64,000 bases of DNA from Stenotrophomonas oahuensis (GTDB taxonomy: Bacteria; Pseudomonadota; Gammaproteobacteria; Xanthomonadales; Xanthomonadaceae). The position numbers were made by a program, and so were the translations under genes. Shown here in pieces: positions 16,794 to 25,016 of the stretch (position 1 is the first letter of the stretch; each line of letters starts with the position of its first letter). Below the pieces are notes generated by a model. It was given only the letters and a program-made list of their open reading frames with translations, did not search any database and was not told the origin of the DNA. The stretch lies in assembly GCF_031834595.1 (NCBI RefSeq), contig NZ_CP115541.1, positions 186,001-250,000 on the forward strand. Direction: 5' to 3'.

Positions 16794-17681
16794 ATGAGTG
16801 ACACCCCCCTGCCCTCGCTCAACGCCCTGCGCAGCTTTGAAGCCACCGCGCGGCTGGGCGGTGTTGGCCGGGCGGCGCAGGAGCTGCATGTGACCCACGG
16901 GGCCATCAGCCGGCAGCTGCGGCTGCTGGAGGAGCAGTTGGGGTTTGCGCTGTTCGAGCGCGCCGGACGCGGACTGCGCCTGACCGCCGCAGGGGAAACC
17001 CTGCAGGCCGCCTGCGCCGGGGCATTCGGGCAGATCCGCGAGGCGGTGAGCGGGTTGCAGCGCCGGCAGCGGCCGGAAGCGCTGGTGCTGGGCTGCAGCG
17101 GCAGCATCCTGGCGCGCTGGATGATTCCGCGCCTGCAGCAGTTGCAGGCTGACCTGCCACAGCTGCCGCTGCACTGGTCGGCGCAGGATGGCAGCTTCAC
17201 GGCGGATCAGCAGACGCTGGATGCGGTGTTGCTGCTGGCGCATGCGCCTTGGCCGTCGGGGTGGCGGGTGCGTGAGTTGGCCCCGGAGCGTGTTGGCGTG
17301 GTGGTCAGTCCGCAGCATCCGGCAGCGGCGCGGCTGCGTGGGCATCCGCCTTCCGTGCTGCTGGGTGAGCCATTGCTGCATACGACGTCACGCCCGCAGG
17401 CGTGGCCGGACTGGGCGTTGTCGCATGGGTTGGAGCCGGCGCAGCTGGTGATGGGCACCGGGTTTGACCACCTGTATTACCTGCTGGAGGCGGCGGTGGC
17501 CGGGCTGGGCGTGGCGATTGCGCCGGAGCCGCTGGTGGCCGATGAGTTGGCGGCCGGGAGGTTGTTGGCCCCGTGGGGGTTCGGGGCGACCGGGGGGTTC
17601 TGGGTGTTGGCTGCGCCGGAGGGGGCGGTGGATGCGCGGGTGGATGTTCTTGCGGAGTGGTTGGGTGCGCAGTTGGGGTAG
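16794..17681 (+). CDS. LysR-family transcriptional regulator divergent from trpBA
   Basis: This 295-residue protein has an N-terminal winged helix-turn-helix (LNALRSFEATARLGGVGRAAQELHV, where the HTH is residues 18-60, with AISRQLRLLEEQLG as recognition part). A periplasmic-binding-protein-like effector domain follows. It resembles GcvA/TrpI-type regulators. Position divergent to trpBA suggests it controls tryptophan synthase, as TrpI does in Pseudomonas with indole-glycerol phosphate as signal; that function is inference. Its TAG stop is formed by the GTAG head of a SMAG palindrome. Confidence 0.85.
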   Translation: MSDTPLPSLNALRSFEATARLGGVGRAAQELHVTHGAISRQLRLLEEQLGFALFERAGRGLRLTAAGETLQAACAGAFGQIREAVSGLQRRQRPEALVLGCSGSILARWMIPRLQQLQADLPQLPLHWSAQDGSFTADQQTLDAVLLLAHAPWPSGWRVRELAPERVGVVVSPQHPAAARLRGHPPSVLLGEPLLHTTSRPQAWPDWALSHGLEPAQLVMGTGFDHLYYLLEAAVAGLGVAIAPEPLVADELAAGRLLAPWGFGATGGFWVLAAPEGAVDARVDVLAEWLGAQLG

Positions 17682-17702
17682 TGACACGCCATGCGTGTCA
17701 TC
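17678..17702. repeat. SMAG-type palindrome overlapping the LysR stop codon
   Basis: The GTAG at 17678-17681 includes the TAG stop of the LysR gene. It is followed by TGACACGC-CAT-GCGTGTCA (17682-17700). It lies between two convergent genes and could end transcription from either side. Confidence 0.75.
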
Positions 17703-17714
17703 GACCCAGCATGA

Positions 17715-18815
17715 TCAGCCCGCGGTTGGCGCGGCCAATCGTGCCTGCACCTCTTCGCGCAGGCGCGCGAGTTCGACTTCGGCCTGCTGGCGCTGCTGCA
17801 TGCCTTCGCGGTGAATGGTGCGCACTTCTTCCACCGTGGCGATCAGCTGGTCGTGCGCATGGCGCAGGGTGGCCACATCGATCACGGCGCGCTGGTTGGC
17901 CTTGGCGGTTTCCACCGAGGTCTGGCGCATCAGGTCGGCATTGCGGCGCATCAGGTCGTTGGTTGCATCATCAATCGCATTGGACAGCTCCACCGCGCTC
18001 TTCTGCTCGCTCAGGCTGAGCTGGATGGCGAACTGGCGCTTCCACGACGGGATGGTGATGTCGCGCACCGTGTTGAACTTCTCGATCAGCTGGATCGCGT
18101 TGGCCTGGATCAGGCGGATCATCGGCAGCGACTGGTCCGCCGCATGCTGCATCACCACCAGGTCGCCGACGCGCTTGTCGAGCAGGCGGATGGCATTGTC
18201 CAGCTCGCCTTGGCGGATGCGCACCTGCGGGTCGTCGTTGCCAACCGATGCCTGTTGTTCCGCCCGAAGCTCGCCCAGACGCTGCTTGCCGGCGGCGATA
18301 TGCAGACCCAACGCGTGGCGCTCTTCGCGCACGATCTCGTGCATGCGGTCGAACTCGCCGACCCGCTGGCCCATCAGCGCCTGCTGGCTGCCGACGTCGC
18401 CGAGCAGCTGCTCGATCTGGCGGTTGGTGTCGCTGAATTTCTGCACCAGTTCGCCCTTGGACGCGCGCAGCTTGTCGATCAGGCCGCCAATCACCGGCAC
18501 CTTCGAACGCTGGGTCAAACCGTCCAGGTTGAGCGTGCGTGCGATGCGCACCACTTCGCCCAGCTTCTCACCGCTGGCGTCCAGGTCACGGTTGCGCACC
18601 TGGTCCAGCAGCTGGCTGGAGAATGCGGCCGTCTTGGCCGCTGCGTCGCGCCCGAACACCTGCAGATTGCCCGGGCGGATGTCTTCCAGGCTGCGGCCGA
18701 TCTCGGCGATGCGCGGCAGGTCGTCCTGGGCCAGGCCCAGTGCCTTCAAGGTGGCGTCATCCACCGTGGGCGCTGCCACGGCTAGGGCCGAGCTGTTCGG
18801 CGTGTCCTGGGTCAT
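17715..18815 (-). CDS. TelA-family protein (toxic anion resistance family)
   Basis: This 366-residue, entirely helical cytoplasmic protein is of the TelA/KlaA family. Members are named for tellurite resistance but act more broadly in envelope stress and antimicrobial tolerance; the biochemical role is not settled. The family core is clear at about 240-276 (IRLIQANAIQLIEKFN, then TIPSWKRQFAIQLSL). The C-terminal third is a coiled coil ending in a Glu/Arg/Gln-rich helix. ATG 18815 has AAGGAG upstream; 15 further in-frame codons were left out. It is the last gene of the flotillin-ATPase module, 41 bases after its neighbour. Confidence 0.88.
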   Translation of the reverse strand: MTQDTPNSSALAVAAPTVDDATLKALGLAQDDLPRIAEIGRSLEDIRPGNLQVFGRDAAAKTAAFSSQLLDQVRNRDLDASGEKLGEVVRIARTLNLDGLTQRSKVPVIGGLIDKLRASKGELVQKFSDTNRQIEQLLGDVGSQQALMGQRVGEFDRMHEIVREERHALGLHIAAGKQRLGELRAEQQASVGNDDPQVRIRQGELDNAIRLLDKRVGDLVVMQHAADQSLPMIRLIQANAIQLIEKFNTVRDITIPSWKRQFAIQLSLSEQKSAVELSNAIDDATNDLMRRNADLMRQTSVETAKANQRAVIDVATLRHAHDQLIATVEEVRTIHREGMQQRQQAEVELARLREEVQARLAAPTAG

Positions 18816-18856
18816 GGCGAAGTCTCCTTGAAGGGGATGGCAATGAAATGCATGGG

Positions 18857-19561
18857 TCAATCCAGTCTAGCCTGCGCCGAGGCGACTTCGGCATGGATCT
18901 GGGCGAGCAGCTGTGCGGCCTGCTGGCCGCGCTGCTGCTGGTCGCCCGCACGATGGGCCAGCAGGGTCTGCCGCCACGCCGGCAGCAGGGTTTCGGTGAT
19001 GCGCTGGCTGCGGGCCAGCAAGGCAGCGTTCTGTTCGCGCAGCAGTTGCCACTGCCGCGCCTCCACCTGCTGCAGAGCAGCCAGGCGGCGCAGATGATCC
19101 AGTCGCTGCGCCAGCACGTCCTGCAGTGGCGGAGCCAGCGCCGCCATCTGCACGTGCCCAGCATCGGCCCAGGCTTCCAGCGTGATGGCGGCATCTGTGG
19201 CGCGCTCCTGTGCCGCCGCCTGCTGCACCAGCTGCGCGCGGATGCCCTGCGCGGCCGCATCGGCCTGCACCAGCAGCACCCCCAGGCGCGACTGACTGTC
19301 GTGCGCGTCCAGCTCCTGTTCGACATCGCGCCCGAGCAGACGCCCCCACCAGCTGACACGACGTCGCGCGGCGGCGGGGTTGGCCGCCTGCACCACCGCG
19401 CCCAGCTCCGTCAGCACCGCCAGCAGGCGGGCAGCCGCCGGGTCATGCCCGACCGGCGGTGTCGCGCCCTGCCCCAGCGCATCGAGCAACGACGCGCCGT
19501 AGCGTGACAAGCCGAGCGCGTCGGCCGCCACGGGTACTGGCACGGGCCAGCCGCGGATCAT
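18857..19561 (-). CDS. unrecognised helical protein of the flotillin-ATPase-TelA module
   Basis: This 234-residue protein has no signal peptide or membrane segment. After a Gly/Ala/Pro-rich N-terminus, a WWGRLLGRDVEQELDAH element leads into long helices rich in Gln, Ala and Leu (about 90-234), likely a helical bundle or coiled coil. Its start overlaps the stop of the giant ATPase (ATGA), and telA follows in 41 bases, so it is part of one operon. The Gln-rich helices recall those of TelA, but I do not recognise the family. Its place between ATPase and TelA suggests an adaptor role, which is inference. Confidence 0.75.
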   Translation of the reverse strand: MIRGWPVPVPVAADALGLSRYGASLLDALGQGATPPVGHDPAAARLLAVLTELGAVVQAANPAAARRRVSWWGRLLGRDVEQELDAHDSQSRLGVLLVQADAAAQGIRAQLVQQAAAQERATDAAITLEAWADAGHVQMAALAPPLQDVLAQRLDHLRRLAALQQVEARQWQLLREQNAALLARSQRITETLLPAWRQTLLAHRAGDQQQRGQQAAQLLAQIHAEVASAQARLD

Positions 19562-22500
19562 GCCGGCGCATCATCCGCAGCGCCGGTCCACTGCGGCGGC
19601 AGGGTTGATTCACCGTAGAAGTGACGCATCAGGGCTTCGTCGAGCGCACGCTCCTGCGGCGTGCTGGCGCGGCGCGCGCGTAGGCGCGGCTGTGCCACCG
19701 GGCCGCGCTCCATCTGCTCACGTACCCAGTTGGCCAACAGCGCCAGGGTTTCCCCGGTGCGGGCCTGCTGCGCATTGGACTGGCCCAGCAGCTGCAACAG
19801 CGGGGCCAAGCCTTCCTGCAACCCCTGCGCAATGGGCTCAACTGCGGGCAGTGGCGGCGGCGTCGGAAGGGCCGGCCCGACTTCGACTGGAGTGACGACT
19901 GAAGGCTGTACCGGAGCCGGAACCAGGCGCTCCAATGCCGCCAGCAATGCGGGCCACGGTGCCGGATCCGCTGCGCTCAGCGGTGCGGAATCAACACTGC
20001 TCTGCAACGCACTGGCGATATCGGCCAGCTGCGCCACCACGCGACCGCCGACATCGGCGTCACCCGCACCCATCGCCTTGTTGCGCAGGAAGTCGCGCTT
20101 GATCTGCGCCCAGCGCTGCTGTTCGTCCTCGCCGAGAACGCCACGCAGCTCGCCCAGCTTGAGCAGGTTTTCTTCGGCACCGGTGGTCAGCAGCTGCGCT
20201 TCGCCCAGGTAGTGGTCGGAAATCAGCTGCTGCAGCTCGGCCTCGTTCATCACCGGCGAGATTTTCTCCGACAGCTTGTTCATGTTGCGGTAGCTGCCCT
20301 GCAGCCGGAACGGCGGCTCGGTGCGGTAACGGTCGTCCTGCGCGGCACTGGCGATGTACTGCTGGTTGACGCGGTAAACGACGTCACGCACGCGCAGCAT
20401 GCGCTGCAGGGTGGCGACGATCTCGTTGACCTCCGCACCGCTGTAGGCATGGCTGAGCGCGTTGGTGGAGACCTCCTTGCCCATCGCACGGTCAACCAGC
20501 AGGTACAGGTCGGCCATGTCACGCGTCGCCAACGGAGCCAGCACGGCATTCGAGGTGAGGCTGTTTTCGATATAGCTCAGGGTGAAGGCATCTTCCATGC
20601 CGCCCAGCACATCGCCCAGATTGTAGATGTCGGCACGGTTGGCGAGCATGTCCGGAATTTTGAACACCTCACCGGACTCGGTGTACGGATTTCCGGCCAT
20701 CACCACGCAGAACTTCTTGCCGCGCATGTCGTAGGTGCGGGTGCGCCCACGCCACACGCCTTCGATGCGGCGGGTGCCGTCGCAGAGCGAGATGAACTTC
20801 TGCAGGAACTCGGGATGGGTGTGCTGGATGTCATCGACATACAACATGGTGTTGTTGCCCATCTCCAGCGCGAGGTTGAGCTTTTCCAGCTCCTGCCGCG
20901 AGGTGGCATCCGGTGCCTGCGCCGGATCCAGCGAACGCACCTCATGGCCCAGCGCCGGCCCGTTGATCTTCATGAAGACCAGGCCCAGCCGGTGCGCCAC
21001 GTATTCCATCAGCGTGGTTTTGCCGTAGCCGGGCGGCGAGATCATCATCAGCAGGCCCATCAGATCGCTGCGCTTGTTCTCGCCAACCGTGCCCATCTGT
21101 TTGGCCAGGTTGTCGCCGATCACGCCCAGATAGACATCGTTGATCAGCTTGTTGCGCACGAACGAGGACAGCGGGCGGGCCTTGAACTCGGACAGGCGCA
21201 AGGCGTCGCGTTCGCGCACGATGATGCGCTGGCGCACGCCCTGGTAGGCATGGAAGGCCGGCACGAACTGCTGCAGGTGGGTGCGCAGGCGTGCCAGGAA
21301 GTCATCCAGCGACAGCGTGAGGTGACCCTGCTGGATACGCGAATGTTCGCCCAGCAGCCCCTGCACCTGGACCTGCAGGGCGACGTCGCTGGGACGCGTG
21401 CGCAGCGCGCGCGACACCAGCAGCAATGCGGCCGCTTCGTCGGCGTAGCCGGTGTGCGCGGAATAGGCCGGAAGCTGGCACAGCGCACGCAGCCACTGAC
21501 CGGCCAGTGTCCAGCGCGCAGCGAGCCCGTCCTGCTCGCGCTGCAGGGCGCGGTCGAACGCTTCACGCTGGCCGGCGGACTGCAGGTGCTGGGTCAATGC
21601 GTCCAGCAGCGCCTGTGCGTAGCGACTGGTGCTGAACACCGGCTCGCCCGTACTCAGCTCAGCCGCCAGATAAGCAGCTGCCGCCTGCGCATCGGCCGGC
21701 AGGAACGGCAGCTGCCGCTCCTGCACGAAGGCATCCAGTGCGGCGGTCATCTCGGACAGCAGCGTCTGCTGGCCCTCGTTGGAGCCGAACAGACGCGCGA
21801 TGGCATCGGCTCCGGCCTGGCGCGTGGACCACTGCGCCACATCCTCGCGGCGCTGCTGTGCGGCCCAGAACAGCAGGGCCAGCGCACGCGCACGCGGCGC
21901 GTGCTGCAGCGTGCCGGCGGCCTGCTGCAGCGGCAGCAGCGCATGCAGGATCAGGCTGGCATCATGGTCATGGATGCCGCGCTCATAGCCTTCGCGATAA
22001 CGCGGCGCGGCGAAGTCGCGGACGATCTTCTCCAGCGCGTCCGGTTCGGCGGCGGCATGCTGCAGCGCGGGCAGGTCCAAGCCATCGCGACCTTCCATCG
22101 CGGCCAGCAGCAGGCTGCCGGCGAGGTATTCGGCCCGGTACAACTGCGCGGATTCCGAATCCAGTCCCAGCTGCCAGTATGCCTTGAGTTCGGCCAGTTC
22201 CGGGTCGTGCAGCGCCTCCAGGAAGTCGGTGCCGGTCAGGTGGATGGCCAGCTCGTCGCCGCGTGGCAGCAAGGTCAGGTCCAGCGCCTGGGTGTTGACG
22301 CTGAAGCGATGACGCGGGCCCAGCCGCACCACGTTGCCGCCCGCTTCGAACAGATCACTGCGGTCACGCAGTGCACGCACGGCCTGGTCGCGTACACCTT
22401 TCAGGCGCGCTTCGACGTCGTCCGCCTTGACGCTGTCGCGCAGCTCACGCAGACGCTCGGCCAGCTCGCGCAGCTTGAGCACCAGCGGGTCGCCGGCGAA

Positions 22501-24939
22501 GAAGGCGTTCAGTTCGTCGGCGCTGGCAAAGCGCTCGGTGCGCTTGGCCAGACCGTCCAGAATGCGGGTGGCGGCGTCGAGCACCGAGCGCGCCTTGCGC
22601 TGGCGCTCGTCCAGCAGCGCCTGCTTGTGCGTTTCAAAGGCTTCGATCAGCTCTTCGCGCTTGGCCAGGATGTCACCGAGGAACTGCTCGTGCTCGCCGA
22701 ACTGGCTTTCCAGCTCTTCCAGCTGCACCAGCAGGCGCGACATCTGCTCGTCGGCGCGCTCCGGGTCGGTGGCCATCCCCAGCGCACTGGTGATGGACTG
22801 GGAGAACAGCGCGAACTGGGCCGCGAACTGAGCCACCGCCTCGGCGGAACCGAGGGTGCGGCGACGCTGTTCGGCACGCACCCGGCTCTGGTTGAGCTTT
22901 GCGTACACGGCCGAGATCGCTTCCACCACCCGGGTCCGGGCGGTGGCATCGTCCACCTTCAGCCCGGCCATCAGCGCAGACAGCATGTCCAGGTCGGCGG
23001 CCATGCCACGCATGCCGGCCAGCTGCTCATCCAGCACGCGCGCGCTTTCGGCCTCTTGGGCGGCTGCGTCCAGCGTCTGCAGGCGCTCGCCCAGCGGAGC
23101 CAGCGCGCGCTCGTCGGCGAGGAACTGACCGGTGGCGGCGCCAATCCGGTCGTGCGCCTCCTGCAGGGCCGTGGTCATCGCATCGATCACGTCGGTGTCG
23201 ATGTAGCGATAGTCGCGAATGGTCAGCAGGTGACCGCGCTGGGTGGAGATCGCGTTGAGCGCTTCCACGAACGCCTGCACGTCGGTCCAGTTCTCCGGCT
23301 GCAGCCGGCCCAGCAGGGCCTTCTGGCTGGACTGTGCCTGGGCCATGGCCTGCGCGGACTGCTGGCGGATGCTCTGGACCTTCTCGTACTCGTCCAGCAC
23401 CGACTCGCCGGTGGCACTGATCTCACGCAGCAGACCGGCCGCACCATCACAGCTGGCGTCGTCCAGCCAGTGGTGGGCGTCGAACATGCGACGGGTGTCC
23501 TGCACCAGGCGCTGGTAGCGCTGCACCGAGACGTCCCGGCCCTCGATGGTGCGGGCCAGGTCGAACAGGTTGGAAACGCCGCGGACCAGCTCGGCATTGC
23601 CGATACGGCCCATGAAGGTGTTGCCCGGCGGCCGGCTGGCGGCAAACTCGTCACTGCTGAACGGGGTCTGCCAGACCTGCATCGGATGGATGCGGGTCGG
23701 CTCGGTGCCCTCCGCATGGAACAGCACCATGCGCCCGTCATGCATGAAGGCGTAGCCGTGGCCGAACACCGGGTTCTGCAGCACACGCTGGATGGTGTTG
23801 TAGACGAACAGCGCCGAGCGCCCGCCTTCACGCTCGTAGAAGATGTACAGCACGTCCTCGCCATTGGGCGAGCGGATCGCACGCTTGAACTGCATGCCCT
23901 GCATCGAGGCGTCGAACGCCTTGTGCTCGCCGCTCTGCAGGTAGTAGCCGCCGGGGAAGATGATGCCGTGGTCTTCCGGCAGCTGCACGCACGCCTGCAC
24001 GATGGCGTCGTTGCGCACGATCGCACCGGTGAGGGTGTTGTAGATCAGCCCGCGCCACACGGTTTCGCGGTACGGCAGCACCTTGAGCAGCACCAGCGAG
24101 CCAACCCGCACGAAATCGAACTGGGCGTCGTCCAGCGACTGGGTGCTGTCGTCGACCGGCTCGCTGTAGATGCCCTGCCCGCTTTCGGTGTTGTTCTCGA
24201 CCTTGATGGTGAGATCGCCACCAGTGGTTTCGACGAACAGGGTGTCGAGGATGTTCAGGTGTGAATGGCGACCGCTGACCGCCATGTCACGGGTGGCACG
24301 GATCCATTCGAAATCAAATGGGGGCGGCAACGCGATGTCACGCTCGCCGCGCGCATCCAGATAGGTCAATTCGCCCTCGCGCGACACCGCCCATCGGAAT
24401 ACGCGCACGTCACTGCTGCGCTCGCCGATCTGGAACGAGGCCAGCAGCTTGTCACCGACCTTGATCAGCTGCAGCAGGCGCGCATGCTTGTAATAGGCGT
24501 ACAGCTCGCCGAAGTCATGCACGAACCCGGCCTGGGCCAGGAAGCTGCCCTTGGCGTCCACCGGTACCACGTCATAGCCCTCGCCCGACTGCACCAGCCG
24601 GTACAGGCCGAACACGTCCTCGACCCGGGTCTGGGTCTTCAGGCCCAGGTAGACGTTGTAGCCGAACAGCAGCAGGTCCGGCCCCACCTGCACGATGTCG
24701 CGGCCGACGCAGTTGTTCTCGCTGCGGATCCGGAAGCGGCCGATGACCTCCAGCCGGCTGTCGCCGAACTCGGTCAGGCGCTGGCGGTTGAGCGCGTCGG
24801 CCAGCCCGCGCAGGCGCGTGCCCTGCTCACCGAGGCGGCGGCGCAGCACTTCATAGGCACCGCCCTGGGCGACCGCCTGATCGACAGTGGAGGTGGCTTC
24901 CGCCGACGGGGCGTCGGGACGGGGGGCGGAATCAGACAT
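19558..24939 (-). CDS. giant AAA+ ATPase with DUF3686-type N-terminal region
   Basis: This 1793-residue protein is often labelled DNA-repair ATPase in related genomes, without functional proof known to me. Residues 1-600 look like a beta-rich DUF3686-type region. Residues about 600-860 are mostly coiled coil (runs of Glu, Arg, Gln, Leu). Near 1300 comes an AAA+ domain with Walker A PPGYGKTT (about 1302-1309) and Walker B MLYVDDIQ (about 1368), then a sensor-like VVMAGNPYTESG. The C-terminal 100 residues hold a Pro-rich linker and a helical tail. There are no membrane segments. AAGGAAG precedes the ATG, and the stop overlaps the next gene. It probably powers remodelling by the flotillin/TelA module. 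Confidence 0.85.
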   Translation of the reverse strand: MSDSAPRPDAPSAEATSTVDQAVAQGGAYEVLRRRLGEQGTRLRGLADALNRQRLTEFGDSRLEVIGRFRIRSENNCVGRDIVQVGPDLLLFGYNVYLGLKTQTRVEDVFGLYRLVQSGEGYDVVPVDAKGSFLAQAGFVHDFGELYAYYKHARLLQLIKVGDKLLASFQIGERSSDVRVFRWAVSREGELTYLDARGERDIALPPPFDFEWIRATRDMAVSGRHSHLNILDTLFVETTGGDLTIKVENNTESGQGIYSEPVDDSTQSLDDAQFDFVRVGSLVLLKVLPYRETVWRGLIYNTLTGAIVRNDAIVQACVQLPEDHGIIFPGGYYLQSGEHKAFDASMQGMQFKRAIRSPNGEDVLYIFYEREGGRSALFVYNTIQRVLQNPVFGHGYAFMHDGRMVLFHAEGTEPTRIHPMQVWQTPFSSDEFAASRPPGNTFMGRIGNAELVRGVSNLFDLARTIEGRDVSVQRYQRLVQDTRRMFDAHHWLDDASCDGAAGLLREISATGESVLDEYEKVQSIRQQSAQAMAQAQSSQKALLGRLQPENWTDVQAFVEALNAISTQRGHLLTIRDYRYIDTDVIDAMTTALQEAHDRIGAATGQFLADERALAPLGERLQTLDAAAQEAESARVLDEQLAGMRGMAADLDMLSALMAGLKVDDATARTRVVEAISAVYAKLNQSRVRAEQRRRTLGSAEAVAQFAAQFALFSQSITSALGMATDPERADEQMSRLLVQLEELESQFGEHEQFLGDILAKREELIEAFETHKQALLDERQRKARSVLDAATRILDGLAKRTERFASADELNAFFAGDPLVLKLRELAERLRELRDSVKADDVEARLKGVRDQAVRALRDRSDLFEAGGNVVRLGPRHRFSVNTQALDLTLLPRGDELAIHLTGTDFLEALHDPELAELKAYWQLGLDSESAQLYRAEYLAGSLLLAAMEGRDGLDLPALQHAAAEPDALEKIVRDFAAPRYREGYERGIHDHDASLILHALLPLQQAAGTLQHAPRARALALLFWAAQQRREDVAQWSTRQAGADAIARLFGSNEGQQTLLSEMTAALDAFVQERQLPFLPADAQAAAAYLAAELSTGEPVFSTSRYAQALLDALTQHLQSAGQREAFDRALQREQDGLAARWTLAGQWLRALCQLPAYSAHTGYADEAAALLLVSRALRTRPSDVALQVQVQGLLGEHSRIQQGHLTLSLDDFLARLRTHLQQFVPAFHAYQGVRQRIIVRERDALRLSEFKARPLSSFVRNKLINDVYLGVIGDNLAKQMGTVGENKRSDLMGLLMMISPPGYGKTTLMEYVAHRLGLVFMKINGPALGHEVRSLDPAQAPDATSRQELEKLNLALEMGNNTMLYVDDIQHTHPEFLQKFISLCDGTRRIEGVWRGRTRTYDMRGKKFCVVMAGNPYTESGEVFKIPDMLANRADIYNLGDVLGGMEDAFTLSYIENSLTSNAVLAPLATRDMADLYLLVDRAMGKEVSTNALSHAYSGAEVNEIVATLQRMLRVRDVVYRVNQQYIASAAQDDRYRTEPPFRLQGSYRNMNKLSEKISPVMNEAELQQLISDHYLGEAQLLTTGAEENLLKLGELRGVLGEDEQQRWAQIKRDFLRNKAMGAGDADVGGRVVAQLADIASALQSSVDSAPLSAADPAPWPALLAALERLVPAPVQPSVVTPVEVGPALPTPPPLPAVEPIAQGLQEGLAPLLQLLGQSNAQQARTGETLALLANWVREQMERGPVAQPRLRARRASTPQERALDEALMRHFYGESTLPPQWTGAADDAPA

Positions 24940-24992
24940 CGGCTTCCTTCCGGGTCACGGAGCACCGGCCGGAGGTACCGGCCGGTGAACAT

Positions 24993-25016
24993 GTAGAGCG
25001 GGGATCTGCCCCGCTC
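24993..25016. repeat. SMAG-type palindrome overlapping the flotillin stop
   Basis: GTAG (24993) is followed by AGCGGGG-ATCTG-CCCCGCT (24997-25015), and the flotillin TGA stop (25017-25015 on minus) falls in the end of the stem. A second hairpin, ACCGGCC/GGCCGGT, lies at 24964-24986. Both stand in the 75-base gap between flotillin and the giant ATPase and could adjust their relative expression. Confidence 0.75.

Noticed and set aside
17715..18815. A dedicated tellurite-resistance locus
   Set aside because: TelA is present, but no terB/C/D/E or tehAB genes are seen, and TelA families often have other roles, so the name alone does not support tellurite resistance.
20212..24264. Open frame of 1350 codons on plus, inside the giant ATPase gene
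   Set aside because: It is an antisense shadow of the ATPase gene, which has Walker motifs and operon coupling; the plus frame has neither a ribosome site nor a domain.
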